Shown: positions 37,986 to 47,397, numbered from the stretch's first letter. The stretch: DNA of 64,000 nt from Xylophilus sp. Leaf220 (GCF_001421705.1 NZ_LMKO01000028.1:41733-105732); one strand, 5' to 3'. Program-made: numbers and translations. Notes: generated by a model from the sequence alone, not told the origin.

Positions 37986-40207
37986 GCATCGCGACCCCAC
38001 GTGCCCCGGTCAACCTCGACAACTGCGACCGCGAACCGATCCACATCCCCGGCCAGATCCAGCCGCACGGGGCGATGCTCGCCTTCGACAAGGAGCGCCG
38101 GCTGGTGCACGCCAGTGCCAACGCCGCCGCCCTGCTCGGCCCGGACCAGCCAGCGCTGGGCGACGCCCTGCTGCGCCGGCATTTCGATGCCGACGCCGAC
38201 ATCCATGCGGCCTTCGACGACGGTTTCGAGGCCCTCGCCGCTGGCGAATCGCTGCCGCTTTCGATTCCGATCGCGATCGGCGAACGCAGCTTCGACCTGA
38301 TCCTGCACGGCTCCAAGGGCCTGCTGCTGGCCGAGTACGAACTGCGGCAGCGGTCAGAAGACATGCTCGACGGCTTCGCCTCGAAGGCCCACCGTGCGAT
38401 GGACCGCCTGAAGCGCCAGCGCTCGCTGGACAGCCTCCTGACCACCGCCACCCACGAGATCCGCCAGCTGACCGGTTTCGACCGCGTCATGGCCTACCGC
38501 TTCCGCTCCGACGGGAGCGGAGACGTGGTCGCGGAGAACTGCGATGCGTCGCTCGATCCGTTCCTGGGCCGCCGTTACCCCGCCAGCGACATTCCCGCGC
38601 AGGCCCGGCGCCTGTATGTCGAGAACACGCTGCGTCTGATCGCCGACATCGGCGGCGCGCCGGTCGACGTGCTGGCCACCCCGGAGGCGGCCGGCGTGCC
38701 GCTGGACATGAGCCATGCGGTGCTGCGCGCCGTGTCTCCGATCCATATCGAGTACCTGACCAACATGGGCGTCGGTGCGTCGATGAGCGTCTCGATCGTG
38801 GTGCACGGCGAGCTGTGGGGCATGATCGCCTGCCACCACATGGCGCCGCGCCAGGTGCCGTATTCGGTGCGCATGGCCTGCGACGTGGTCGCGCAGATCC
38901 TGGCGGCCAACGTGCAGACCGTCACCGCCCGCGACCATGCGGCCCGCATGGCATCGGCCGCCACCATCCGCGCCAGCGTGATGGAAGGGGCGCTGCATGC
39001 GGACGACCCGACCACCGCCTTCATCGCGCTCGGCCAGCCGCTGATGGAGATCTTCGATGCCCACGCCCTGATCGTCGCCGACGGCAGCAAGCTGGCGGTC
39101 GAGGGCGACATGCCGGTCGAGGCGGCCCGCGCCCTGGTGCGCTGGCTCAACGACACCGATTCCGACGCGCCCGGCAACATGGTCAACCTGAGCGCGCTGG
39201 CGCAGTTCCCGCCGCAGCTGCAGTCGGAGCTGGGCTACTGGTGCGGCGTGCTGGGCCTGCGGTTCGACGCCGCATCGCACAGCTGGCTGGTGCTGGTGCG
39301 CAAGGAGCAGATCGAGAGCATCCTCTGGGGCGGCAAGCCCGAGAAGGAGTACGCGGTCGGCCCGCTGGGCCCGCGCCTCACGCCGCGCGGATCGTTCGCC
39401 ATCTGGCGCGAGACGGTGCGGGGCCGGGCGGTCGAATGGGACGCCACCACGCTCGACATCGGCCGCCAGTTGCTCGACGAGCTGATGCGCGCCAATGCCG
39501 CCCGGGTGGCCGAGCTGAACCGTGCCCGCAACCAGCTGCTGGCCATCCTCGGCCACGACCTGCGCGACCCGCTGCATTCGATCAGCATGGCCGCGCGCGT
39601 GCTGGAGAAGAGCAGCGGCGACAGCCAGGGCCGGCTCGGCCAGCGCATCCAGTCGTCCAGCAGCCGGATGCAGCGGCTGGTGAGCCAGGTGCTCGACATG
39701 TCGCGGCTCCAGGGCGGCCTGGGCCTGGGCCTGAACATCGTGCCGACCGACTTGGTGGCGCTGGTCAACGACCTGCTCGACGAGTCGCTGCTGGCCCACC
39801 CCGGCAGCCTGTTCAAGCGCGAACTGCCCGAGCGGCTGATCGCCCAAGTCGACCCCGACCGCACCGCGCAGGTCGTCACCAACCTGGTCAGCAACGCCCG
39901 CCACCATGGCGGAGCCGGCGAGCCGATCGTGGTACGCCTGAGCCAGGAGGGCGACGAGGTCCACCTCGCGGTCAGCAACGTCGGCTCGCCGATCCCGCCC
40001 GAGCTGGAGACGGTGCTCTTCAATCCCTTCAAGCGCCAGTCGCTCGGCAACGAACGCAACAAGAGCGGACTGGGGCTGGGCCTCTACATCGCGAACGAAA
40101 TCGTTACCGCCCACCGCGGCAGCATCGGCTATTCTTTTGACAAACCGCATGTGGTGTTCACCGTGCGCTTGCCGCAGCAGACACCGGATGCTTCCTCGGG
40201 GGGATAG
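37982..40207 (+). CDS. bphP: Bacteriophytochrome sensor histidine kinase
   Basis: This red/far-red light sensor binds biliverdin. Layout of the 741 residues: PAS (about 20-125, with Cys15 just before it as the biliverdin attachment site), GAF (about 140-310, 'PASDIP' at 200-205), PHY (about 325-505), DHp with phosphoacceptor His525 ('LGHDLRDPLHSI'), and HATPase (about 630-735, 'TNLVSNARHHG' N-box, 'SGLGLGLYIA' G-box). The kinase thus looks active. It is cytoplasmic and coupled to bphO. The next gene is its likely response regulator. Confidence 0.95.
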   Translation: MSIATPRAPVNLDNCDREPIHIPGQIQPHGAMLAFDKERRLVHASANAAALLGPDQPALGDALLRRHFDADADIHAAFDDGFEALAAGESLPLSIPIAIGERSFDLILHGSKGLLLAEYELRQRSEDMLDGFASKAHRAMDRLKRQRSLDSLLTTATHEIRQLTGFDRVMAYRFRSDGSGDVVAENCDASLDPFLGRRYPASDIPAQARRLYVENTLRLIADIGGAPVDVLATPEAAGVPLDMSHAVLRAVSPIHIEYLTNMGVGASMSVSIVVHGELWGMIACHHMAPRQVPYSVRMACDVVAQILAANVQTVTARDHAARMASAATIRASVMEGALHADDPTTAFIALGQPLMEIFDAHALIVADGSKLAVEGDMPVEAARALVRWLNDTDSDAPGNMVNLSALAQFPPQLQSELGYWCGVLGLRFDAASHSWLVLVRKEQIESILWGGKPEKEYAVGPLGPRLTPRGSFAIWRETVRGRAVEWDATTLDIGRQLLDELMRANAARVAELNRARNQLLAILGHDLRDPLHSISMAARVLEKSSGDSQGRLGQRIQSSSSRMQRLVSQVLDMSRLQGGLGLGLNIVPTDLVALVNDLLDESLLAHPGSLFKRELPERLIAQVDPDRTAQVVTNLVSNARHHGGAGEPIVVRLSQEGDEVHLAVSNVGSPIPPELETVLFNPFKRQSLGNERNKSGLGLGLYIANEIVTAHRGSIGYSFDKPHVVFTVRLPQQTPDASSGG

Positions 40208-40268
40208 CCGGGGCGCCGCGTGCGGCCCCTGCTCCAGCGCCCCGCGCCCGATTTCGTAGAAAGCCCTC

Positions 40269-40640
40269 GTGGAACTCAATATCCTCATCGTCGACGACAA
40301 CCGCGAAGCGGCCGAGCTGTTCCAGGAGCTGCTGGACATGCAGGGCTACGACGTGCGTTGCGCCTACAACGCGCAGCAGGCCCTGGCGATGGCCGCAGAG
40401 GCCCCGGCCCAGGTCTACCTGCTGGACCTGACCCTGCCCGACATGCACGGCACCGAGCTGGCCCGCAAGCTCAAGCAGATGGCCGCCGGTGCCGACGCGC
40501 CGCTGCTGATCGCCGTGACCGGCCTCTCGGCCGACGGCGGCAACGCCGACGACATGGCGATCTTTGCGCACTTCCTGCAGAAGCCGGTCGACTTCGAGAA
40601 GCTCGAACGCATCCTGGCAGACGCGGCGCAGGGCCGATGA
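40269..40640 (+). CDS. Single-domain response regulator
   Basis: The 123-residue protein is a lone receiver: acidic pair Asp9-Asp10, phosphoacceptor Asp53 ('YLLDLTLPDMHG'), Thr84 and Lys105 ('LQKPVD'). It has no output domain, so it must act through another protein or pass phosphate on. The start is GTG at 40269 with AGAAAG upstream. It lies 61 bp after bphP and overlaps the next gene by ATGA, which suggests it links the phytochrome to that small DHp protein. Confidence 0.92.
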   Translation: MELNILIVDDNREAAELFQELLDMQGYDVRCAYNAQQALAMAAEAPAQVYLLDLTLPDMHGTELARKLKQMAAGADAPLLIAVTGLSADGGNADDMAIFAHFLQKPVDFEKLERILADAAQGR

Positions 40641-41308
40641 GCGCCGCCGAAACTGCCGCGGCATCGGCAACGGGCACCGCCTGGTTCGCAGCGGGTGTGC
40701 GCCACGAACTGCTGATGCGGGTGCTGCCCGCCATCCGCCACGACATGGCCGGTCCGCTGTCGGTGGTGCGGATGGGCAACACCGTGTTGCGCCGCTACCT
40801 GGGTGCCGAACCGTTCGACGCGGCCCAGAGCCTCAAGCGGCTCGGGCAGACCGAGGAGCAACTCCAACTGACCGTCGCCGGCATCCGTGCGCTGAGCCGC
40901 TGGGACACCGAAGCGGCCGACGGCCAGAAGGCTCCGGCCGACGTCGCGCAGGCGATGGAGATGGCGCGGCCGATGCTGGATCTCTACGGCATGCAGCTGT
41001 CGGAAAGCGCATCGGCGCCTGCCGGATGGCCCGAGGTCGTGCCGGGCCGCGTGCTGTACGCGGTGCTGGGCGCTTTGGCCTACCTGCAGGACGGGGCCAC
41101 CGTGCCGATGGCGATCCGTGCGGTGGTCCAAGAGGGCGTGCTGCGCTTCGACCGCACCCCCACCGGTGCCGCGTTCGACCTGTCCATGCGGCCGCCGACA
41201 CGGCACCTGCAGGTCGACGCAGCAGCGCTGCACGCCCTGTTCGCCAACCTGCGCTGGCCGGTGGAGGTGGCTGCGGACGTGGTCGTGCTGGGCGTCCCGT
41301 CCGTCTGA
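40637..41308 (+). CDS. DHp-domain protein, degenerate kinase or histidine phosphotransferase (ChpT-like)
   Basis: The 223-residue protein has an H-box-like helix, 'PAIRHDMAGPLSVVRMGNTVL', with His35, and a second helix ('QSLKRLGQTEEQLQLTVAGIRAL', key part), i.e. a DHp two-helix unit. The remaining ~120 residues look like a shrunken Bergerat fold: 'GRVLYAVLGALAYLQDGA' stands where an N-box would be but lacks its Asn, and no glycine-rich G-box is seen. It therefore probably cannot bind ATP, and may act as a phosphotransfer protein as ChpT does. It is coupled to the response regulator. Confidence 0.65.
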   Translation: MSAAETAAASATGTAWFAAGVRHELLMRVLPAIRHDMAGPLSVVRMGNTVLRRYLGAEPFDAAQSLKRLGQTEEQLQLTVAGIRALSRWDTEAADGQKAPADVAQAMEMARPMLDLYGMQLSESASAPAGWPEVVPGRVLYAVLGALAYLQDGATVPMAIRAVVQEGVLRFDRTPTGAAFDLSMRPPTRHLQVDAAALHALFANLRWPVEVAADVVVLGVPSV

Positions 41309-41393
41309 GGCGGCGCAGGGGGCCTGTGGGCGGCGGTCGCAGGCGCATGCACTCGGCCACTGCCTCCGGCAGCGGCTCTCGGTAGCGTCGCTT

Positions 41394-42563
41394 TCAGGCC
41401 GCCTTCTTCACCGCCGCACGCGCCTTGCGCGGCCCCTTGCGGTGCTCTTCCAAAAACGCCAGCAGCCGGTGTTCCGCCGCATACAGCTTGCGTTGCCGCT
41501 GCGACTTGCCGGCGATCCGGTCCCAGATGCCGGCGATGCCGGTGCCCACGTCCGACCCCAGCGTGCCGCCCAGCGCGAGCACCGCCGGATGGATGTACGA
41601 CTTCTTGCACACCGCCGGCGTATTGCCCAGTTGCTTGGCCACCTCGGCCAGCACATGCTTGGCACTGTAGGCGGCGGCACCTTCCTGCCCGCACGCCAGC
41701 CGGGTCAGCTCCAGCGCCTGCACCGTGCCGTGCCAGGTGCGGAAATCCTTGGCGGTGAAGTGCAGGCCGTCGTCGCCCGGGACGATCTCGCGCAGGTAGT
41801 CGTTGACGTCGCTGGAGCCGACCGCGTGCGGCGTGCCGTCCTCGTCCTCGTACTGGAACAGCTCCTGGCCGGGCAACTGCTGGCAGCGGCGCACCACGCG
41901 GGCAACGCGCGGGTCGTCCAACTGCACCTCCTGCTGCACCCCGCTCTTGCCGCGGAACCGGAGCATGAGCACGCTGCCGTGGACGCCGGCGTGCGGCATG
42001 CGCAAGGTGGTCAGGCCGTAGGAGCCGTTGGTGCTCGCGTACTCCTCGTTACCGACCCGCATGTAGGTGGTGTCGAGCAGCCGCACCAGCGTCGCCAGCA
42101 CCACGGTGCGGCCCAGCGGCTCGCCATTGGGCGGCACCAGGTCGCGGGCGACCCGGGCCCTGATCCGCGGCAGCGCGAGGCCGAAGGCCTCCAGGCGCTC
42201 GAACTTGCTTTCGTCGCGCTGCAAGCGCCAGTCGGCGTGGTAGCGGTACTGCTTGCGCCCACGGGCGTCCAGCCCGGTCGCCTGGAGGTGGCCGTTCACC
42301 AAGGGGCAGATCCACACCTGGGTGTAGGCCGGCGGAATCGCGAGCTTGTTGATGCGGGCGATCTCGTCCGGGTCCCGCAGCCACTCGCCGTCGTGGCGCC
42401 GGTAGCGGAACGCCTTGCCGCGCTTCAGCCGGCTCAGGCCCGGCATCTCGGGGCTGACGTAGACCAACCCGCCGGGCAGGCGCACGGGCCGCGGCACACG
42501 GCCCGGGGCGGTGCCCGAAGGGATGCGGGAGGAAACGGAGGATAGAGGTGTGGCGTCGGGCAT
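41394..42563 (-). CDS. DNA topoisomerase IB (poxvirus type)
   Basis: It relaxes supercoils through a 3'-phosphotyrosine intermediate. The 389-residue protein shows 'RRHDGEWLRDPDEIARI', 'RVGNEEYASTNGSYGLTTL' (key part), 'FTAKDFRTWHGTVQA' and the catalytic tyrosine in 'CKKSYIHPAVL'. The C-terminal tail is Lys/Arg/Ala-rich. The start at 42563 (MPDATPLSS) is preferred; an in-frame codon 10 residues upstream is possible. It runs in the same direction as the chemoreceptor gene before it, separated by a hairpin. Confidence 0.92.
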   Translation of the reverse strand: MPDATPLSSVSSRIPSGTAPGRVPRPVRLPGGLVYVSPEMPGLSRLKRGKAFRYRRHDGEWLRDPDEIARINKLAIPPAYTQVWICPLVNGHLQATGLDARGRKQYRYHADWRLQRDESKFERLEAFGLALPRIRARVARDLVPPNGEPLGRTVVLATLVRLLDTTYMRVGNEEYASTNGSYGLTTLRMPHAGVHGSVLMLRFRGKSGVQQEVQLDDPRVARVVRRCQQLPGQELFQYEDEDGTPHAVGSSDVNDYLREIVPGDDGLHFTAKDFRTWHGTVQALELTRLACGQEGAAAYSAKHVLAEVAKQLGNTPAVCKKSYIHPAVLALGGTLGSDVGTGIAGIWDRIAGKSQRQRKLYAAEHRLLAFLEEHRKGPRKARAAVKKAA

Positions 42564-42604
42564 AGCGCAACAGAGGAAAGGCGGTGCAGGCACCGGAAGT
42601 GCCT

Positions 42605-42645
42605 TGCACTACACCGCCGCACGCCGCTCCGCGGTGTAGGAGTGC
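42605..42645. terminator. Hairpin between chemoreceptor gene and topoisomerase gene
   Basis: CTACACCGC (42609-42617) pairs with GCGGTGTAG (42631-42639), and the arms extend on both sides with mismatches. No T tract follows. It may end the chemoreceptor transcript or be an unrelated palindrome. Confidence 0.4.
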
Positions 42646-42674
42646 GGCGGTAGGCACGGTGCGCCCGCCGCGCA

Positions 42675-44234
42675 TCAGGCCACGCGGAAGACCTGTACCG
42701 CGCGTTCCAGCTCCTGCGCCCGCTCGGCCAGGGCGCCGGCCGCTTCCGACGATTGCTGTACCAGCGCCGCGTTGTGCTGCGTCACCCCGTCCAGGTCGGT
42801 GATCGCGCCGTTGACCTGGGCGATCCCCTGCGCCTGCTCCTTCGCTGCCGTGCCGATGTGCTGCATCAAGGCCTCCACCCGACCCACCGCGTCGACCACG
42901 CTGTCGATCGTCTGGCCGGCCTGGCGCATCTGGCGGGCGCCCTCGGTCACCTGCAGGGCCGACGCGCCGATCAGCGTGCGGATCTCGCGGGCGGCCCCGG
43001 CGCTGCGCTGGGCCAGCGCCCGCACCTCCGACGCCACCACCGCGAATCCACGGCCCTGCTCCCCCGCCCGCGCCGCCTCGACCGCCGCGTTGAGTGCCAG
43101 GATGTTGGTCTGGAATGCGATGGCCTCGATCGTGCCGATGATGTCGGCCACCTGCCCGGCCGACTGCTCGATCGCCTGCATCGCCGCCCCCACCTGCAGC
43201 ACCGCCGCGCGGCCCTGCCCGGCGATGCGCGAACTCTCGGCGCTCTCCACCGACACCTGCGCCACCGTGTCGGCCGTCTGGCGTACGGTGCTGGCCAGCT
43301 GCTCCATGGAAGCCGAGGTCTCTTCCAGGCTCGACGCCTGCGATTCGGTACGCGACGACAGATCGCGCGAGCCCTGGGCGATGTCGCCGGCCGACCGACC
43401 GAAGCCGGCGATCCCGGCCCGCACGTCGCCGACCACCGCCCGCAGGTTGACCTGTATCTGCGCCAGCTGCTGCATCAGCCCGGCCAAGGGGCTGCGGCTG
43501 TCGAACGCCGGCCGCTCGGCCAAGTTGCAGCCGGCCAGGCCGGCCGCGAACCTGTCGGCCTGGGCCAGCGGCGACGCGATACGCGACCCGAACCACGCCA
43601 GCGCGCAGGCCGACACCGCCGCCATCATGCACATCGGCCCGGCCCAGGCGGCCATGCCCTGCCAGCCCAGCAGCGGCGCCACCATGCCGGCCGCCGACAC
43701 CCCCGCCAGCCATGCGGCGAAACGGGCGGTGATGCCTGCGCGCTCCCACCGACGCCACCACCGCCGCAGGCCGGCCGGCCGTACCTGCCCGCCCTGCAGA
43801 ACGGTGCGGATGCGCCCCGTCCCGGCCTCCGCGCGCATGCGGGCGTACAGCGCTTCCGCCGCCTCCACCTGGGCCCGGCCGGGCTTGACCCGCACCGACA
43901 TGTAGCCGACGGTGGCGCCGTTCGCCACTACCGGGGTCACGTTGGCCTCGACCCAGTAGTGGTCCCCGTTCTTGCGGCGGTTCTTGACCATGCCGGTCCA
44001 CGGCCGGCCCTGGCCGATGGTGCTCCACATGTCCGCGAAGGCCGCGGCCGGCATGTCGGGGTGGCGCACCAGGTGGTGGGGCTGGCCGACCAGCTCGTCG
44101 TAGGCGTAGCCGCTGATACGGACGAAGGCGGCGTTGCAGTGGACGATCCGGCTCTGGGTGTCGGTGGTCGAGACCAGCATCTCGTCGTCGGGATAGACGA
44201 ATTCTTGTTCTGTGATCGGCAAGTTGGACCGCAT
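42675..44234 (-). CDS. Methyl-accepting chemotaxis protein, Aer-type with PAS domain
   Basis: The 519-residue receptor has an N-terminal PAS domain (about residues 15-120, '[20 protein letters not shown]') typical of Aer redox sensors. Two membrane segments follow near 170-215, then a HAMP-like linker and a signalling domain with the hairpin tip '[37 protein letters not shown]' (key part). No FAD test can be made from sequence. GGAGG precedes the ATG. It ends '[10 protein letters not shown]', with no CheR-binding tail. Confidence 0.92.
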   Translation of the reverse strand: MRSNLPITEQEFVYPDDEMLVSTTDTQSRIVHCNAAFVRISGYAYDELVGQPHHLVRHPDMPAAAFADMWSTIGQGRPWTGMVKNRRKNGDHYWVEANVTPVVANGATVGYMSVRVKPGRAQVEAAEALYARMRAEAGTGRIRTVLQGGQVRPAGLRRWWRRWERAGITARFAAWLAGVSAAGMVAPLLGWQGMAAWAGPMCMMAAVSACALAWFGSRIASPLAQADRFAAGLAGCNLAERPAFDSRSPLAGLMQQLAQIQVNLRAVVGDVRAGIAGFGRSAGDIAQGSRDLSSRTESQASSLEETSASMEQLASTVRQTADTVAQVSVESAESSRIAGQGRAAVLQVGAAMQAIEQSAGQVADIIGTIEAIAFQTNILALNAAVEAARAGEQGRGFAVVASEVRALAQRSAGAAREIRTLIGASALQVTEGARQMRQAGQTIDSVVDAVGRVEALMQHIGTAAKEQAQGIAQVNGAITDLDGVTQHNAALVQQSSEAAGALAERAQELERAVQVFRVA

Positions 44235-44355
44235 TTATCCTCCGGGTAATAGGAGGGCAATCTACCATCGCCTTACTTTTGGAAGGGAATAACCCAGCGC
44301 TGCGGTGCGTCTGCCGATTCAGTGTGGTAAGCGGCGCAACACCGGCATGGACATT

Positions 44356-45615
44356 TCAGAACAGCTGCGGGTGATCTGCTATTTTTTTCGTAGCATGAGG
44401 CCGGCGTGCGGCGCCGGTCACAGGCACATTCGGTGCCTCATCCGGCCCTTGCGCCGCATCCGGCCGCGACAACGCCCCCACCCGCACGCCCAGCAGCCGC
44501 AGGCGCCGCAGCAGCGGCACCCGCTTGAGGCACTGGCCGGCGGCCTGGCGGATGGCGGCGGCGTCGTCGGTCGGCACCGCGATCGTCTGGTCGCGGGTGG
44601 CGATGCGGAAGTCGTCGTAGCGCAGCTTGATGCCGATGGTCTTGCCGACGTAGCCCTTCCTCTGCAGGTCGGCCGCCACCTTCTCGCAGAGCGCGGTGAA
44701 GATCGCGCCCAGCTCTGCCCGGTCGCGCACCGCGTGCAGGTCGCGCTCGAAGGTGGTCTCGCGGCTCATCGAGACCGGCTCGCTCTCGGTGACCACCGGC
44801 CGGTCGTCGCGGCCCCAGGCGACGGCGTGCATCCAGGCACCGGTCGACCGGCCGAAATGGGCTACCAGCCAATCTTGCGGCTGCCGCGCCAGCTCGCCGA
44901 TGGTGCGGATGCCGAAGCGCTCCAGCTTGGCATCCGCCTTGGGGCCGATGCCGTTGATCTTGCGGGCGGGCAGCGGCCAGATGCGCGTTTCCAGGTCGTC
45001 GGTGCCGACGATCGAGATGCCGTTGGGCTTGTCGAATTCGCTGGCCATCTTGGCCAGCAGTTTGTTGGGCGCCACGCCCACCGAGCAGGTCAGGCCGGTC
45101 GCCGCCAGGATGCTCTTCTGGATGAGCTGGGCCAGCACCCGGCCGCCGTCGCGCTGGCCGCCGGGCACCTCGGTGAAGTCGATGTAGACCTCGTCGATGC
45201 CACGGTCTTCCATCACCGGCGCGATCTCCAGGATCGTGGTCTTGAAGGTGCGGGAGAAATGCCGCACCCGGTCGAAGTCGACCGGCAGCAGGATCGCCTG
45301 CGGGCACAGCTTGGCAGCCTTCATCAACCCCATCGCCGAGCCCACGCCGAACTGCCGCGCCGCATAGGTGGCGGTGGTCGCCACGCCCCGGCCGGCATAG
45401 CCGCCGAGCCGCGGAAACGCATCGACCGGGATCGCGGCCAGGTCGCCGTCGGGCGCATGGGCCAGCAGCGCATCGTCGTCGCGCCGCCGGCCGCCGCCGA
45501 TCACCACCGGCAGGCCCTTGAGCTGCGGATAGCGCAGCAACTCGACCGACGCGAAGAAGGCGTCCATGTCGAGGTGGGCGATGCGGCGCGGGAGCGGATT
45601 CACCCGGGCGAGCAT
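44356..45615 (-). CDS. dinB: DNA polymerase IV
   Basis: This Y-family translesion polymerase has 'IAHLDMDAFFASVE' (catalytic Asp pair), 'DRGIDEVYID' and 'GVAPNKLLAKMASE', then the little-finger domain ('SRETTFERDL'). The 419 residues include ~25 at the C-terminus encoded by a dispersed repeat, followed by 'ADHPQLF'. The final QLF recalls the beta-clamp binding motif QLxLF of DinB proteins. No SOS box was identified with confidence upstream. Confidence 0.93.
   Translation of the reverse strand: MLARVNPLPRRIAHLDMDAFFASVELLRYPQLKGLPVVIGGGRRRDDDALLAHAPDGDLAAIPVDAFPRLGGYAGRGVATTATYAARQFGVGSAMGLMKAAKLCPQAILLPVDFDRVRHFSRTFKTTILEIAPVMEDRGIDEVYIDFTEVPGGQRDGGRVLAQLIQKSILAATGLTCSVGVAPNKLLAKMASEFDKPNGISIVGTDDLETRIWPLPARKINGIGPKADAKLERFGIRTIGELARQPQDWLVAHFGRSTGAWMHAVAWGRDDRPVVTESEPVSMSRETTFERDLHAVRDRAELGAIFTALCEKVAADLQRKGYVGKTIGIKLRYDDFRIATRDQTIAVPTDDAAAIRQAAGQCLKRVPLLRRLRLLGVRVGALSRPDAAQGPDEAPNVPVTGAARRPHATKKIADHPQLF
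44378..44419. repeat. Dispersed palindromic element inside the dinB 3' end
   Basis: In reverse orientation: stem GCCGGCGCCGCACGCCGGC then core GCTACGAAAAAAATAGC (plus-strand 44378-44394 reads GCTATTTTTTTCGTAGC). It is translated in the dinB frame as TGAARRPHATKKIA. Confidence 0.75.
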
Positions 45616-45664
45616 AGCGATGCAGGCGGTCCGGCGCAGGCGGCGGGTCTTCTGGGGCGGCGGG

Positions 45665-46594
45665 CTACAACTGCGCGCAGATCGCCACCAGGCCGACCCC
45701 CACCAGGGCCAGGCCCAGCGTCTCGGCCCTTGTCAGGCTCTCGCGGAACACCCGGCGCGACACCAGGTAGCTGAACAGCACCTCTACCAGGCCCAGGGTG
45801 CGCACCTCGGCCGCCGGGCGCATCGCATAGGCGGTGAACCAGGCGAGCGAGGCCATCGCGCCCATCGACCCGGCCAGCGCCGACAGCCGCCACGAGCGGA
45901 ACACCCCGCCGAGCGCCGCCGGCTGCCGCGCCGCCAGCCAGCCGCCCAGCAGCAGGCTCTGCAGCAGTTGCGCCCACAGCACGCCCCAGGCGCCGGACGT
46001 CCACGGCGCGATGCCCTCGCCCAGCGACAGCGACGCGCCGCGGAACCCGACGCTGGCCAGCGCGAAGCAGGCGCCCGAGCCCAGCCCGTACCAGAGCGAC
46101 CGGCCCTGCCAGAACGACACGCCGCCCCGGCCGCGCAGCACGCCCGGCGGAAGCGACAGCAGCAGCACGCCGGCGGTGGCGGCGAACATCGCGAACATCG
46201 CCACCGCGCCGGGCAGTTCGTGCAGCAGCACGCTGGAGAACAGCGCGACCTGCAGCACCTCGGTCTTGGAGTAGGCCACCGCCAGAACGAAGTTGCGCTC
46301 CTGCATGCCCAACAGCAGCAACGCCGTGGCGACCACCTGGGTGACGGCGCCCAGGGCGATCCAGCCGGCGTAGCCCCATCCGAAGCGCGGCGCCAGGCCG
46401 TCGCCCCACAGGCACAGCGCCGCGACCACCGACGCCGCCACCGGCAGGCCGTAGAGAAAGCGGACCAGGGTGGCCGCCAGCGTGCCGATCTCGGCGGTCA
46501 GCGTGCGCTGGGCCGCGTTGCGCACCGTCTGGGCGAACGCGGCCCAGAGCACGATGGGAATCCACGCCCAGGCGGTGGCGGCGATGACGGACAT
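45665..46594 (-). CDS. EamA/DMT family transporter
   Basis: The 309-residue protein has about ten membrane helices in two EamA repeats, the second ending 'LVEVLFSYLVSRRVFRESLTRAETLGLALVGVGLV' (key part), the usual drug/metabolite transporter pattern. Substrate is unknown. The start 'MSVIAATAWAWIPIVLWAAFAQ' is natural. It lies 50 bp upstream of dinB in the same direction, and may share its transcript. Confidence 0.87.
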   Translation of the reverse strand: MSVIAATAWAWIPIVLWAAFAQTVRNAAQRTLTAEIGTLAATLVRFLYGLPVAASVVAALCLWGDGLAPRFGWGYAGWIALGAVTQVVATALLLLGMQERNFVLAVAYSKTEVLQVALFSSVLLHELPGAVAMFAMFAATAGVLLLSLPPGVLRGRGGVSFWQGRSLWYGLGSGACFALASVGFRGASLSLGEGIAPWTSGAWGVLWAQLLQSLLLGGWLAARQPAALGGVFRSWRLSALAGSMGAMASLAWFTAYAMRPAAEVRTLGLVEVLFSYLVSRRVFRESLTRAETLGLALVGVGLVAICAQL

Positions 46595-46688
46595 GGGAGA
46601 GAACGGGGCGGCCCGGTGGCGGGCCTGGAGCGATCGGACGGGAAGGGTAACGCGTGCCGGCGTCGCCCCGCCGATCTATCTGGCGCGG

Positions 46689-47096
46689 TCAGCCGTGCTG
46701 GATGGTGGGGGCGGCCGTCCCCAGCAGGCCGGCGGCGAGCGCCGGCACATCCCGCTTGCGGCGCACCGCGGCCAGCACCGAGCCGGCCTGCGGCGTGACG
46801 GCTGCCACCGCGATGGCCTTCTTGGGACACAGCCCCAGGCAGGAGGTCTGCACGATCCGCAGCCGGGTGCGGCCGCCGCCCAGCGACTGGCGCAATTCGG
46901 CGCGCAAGGCCTTGGTCGTCAGCTTCTTCGGGCCCTTGTCCCGCCGCTCGCATTTCTCGCAGACCAGCACCGCGCCGGCATAGCGGGTGGGCACCAACAC
47001 CGGCTCTTCCTCGGCCACGCTGCCTGCGTCGAGCACCTCGGGCCGCAGCGTGGCGACCACCACGGTGCCCTGTTCGGGGTAGAGGCCTTCAACCAC
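46689..47096 (-). CDS. (2Fe-2S) ferredoxin-like, thioredoxin-fold domain protein
   Basis: The 135-residue protein has Cys-x2-Cys ('VLVCEKCERRDKG') and Cys-x3-Cys ('TSCLGLCPKKAIAV') pairs about 45 residues apart, the layout of thioredoxin-like 2Fe-2S ferredoxins. A role in electron transfer is inferred. The start is a GTG at 47096 that overlaps the preceding gene by 8 bp; the frame is open further upstream, but that portion is an out-of-frame copy of the neighbour. Confidence 0.75.
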   Translation of the reverse strand: MVEGLYPEQGTVVVATLRPEVLDAGSVAEEEPVLVPTRYAGAVLVCEKCERRDKGPKKLTTKALRAELRQSLGGGRTRLRIVQTSCLGLCPKKAIAVAAVTPQAGSVLAAVRRKRDVPALAAGLLGTAAPTIQHG

Positions 47097-47397
47097 GGCG
47101 GTCGCTCGGTTCGTTGCGATCCGACAGCTGCTCCGACGGCGGGCCCAGCCGGCCGCTGTCGCCGCCGGGCGCATGCGTCGTGCCGCCCTTGCCTGCGCCA
47201 TTGCCGCGACCGGAATAGATCTCGTCGTCGTCCAGGTCGATGGCCTGGCGGTCGCCGGCCGAACCGCCGTCGACGATGCCGCCGGGCAGCTGGCCTTCGT
47301 CGTGCGGGCCGACCGCGTCGGGCTTGGCCGACTCGGTGGCGTCGGAGACGGGGGTGAGGGTGGTGGTGCGGTCGTTGCCGCCGGATGCTTGTGCCAT
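47089..47397 (-). CDS. Small disordered acidic protein
   Basis: The 102-residue product (MAQASGGNDRTTTLTPVSDA...) is rich in Gly, Asp, Ser and Pro, with 'AIDLDDDEIYSGRGNGAGKG' near the middle, and is probably unfolded. AGGAG seven bases before the ATG is a strong ribosome binding site. That, and its coupling to the ferredoxin-like gene, argue that it is real. I do not recognise a family with known function. Confidence 0.6.
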   Translation of the reverse strand: MAQASGGNDRTTTLTPVSDATESAKPDAVGPHDEGQLPGGIVDGGSAGDRQAIDLDDDEIYSGRGNGAGKGGTTHAPGGDSGRLGPPSEQLSDRNEPSDRRG

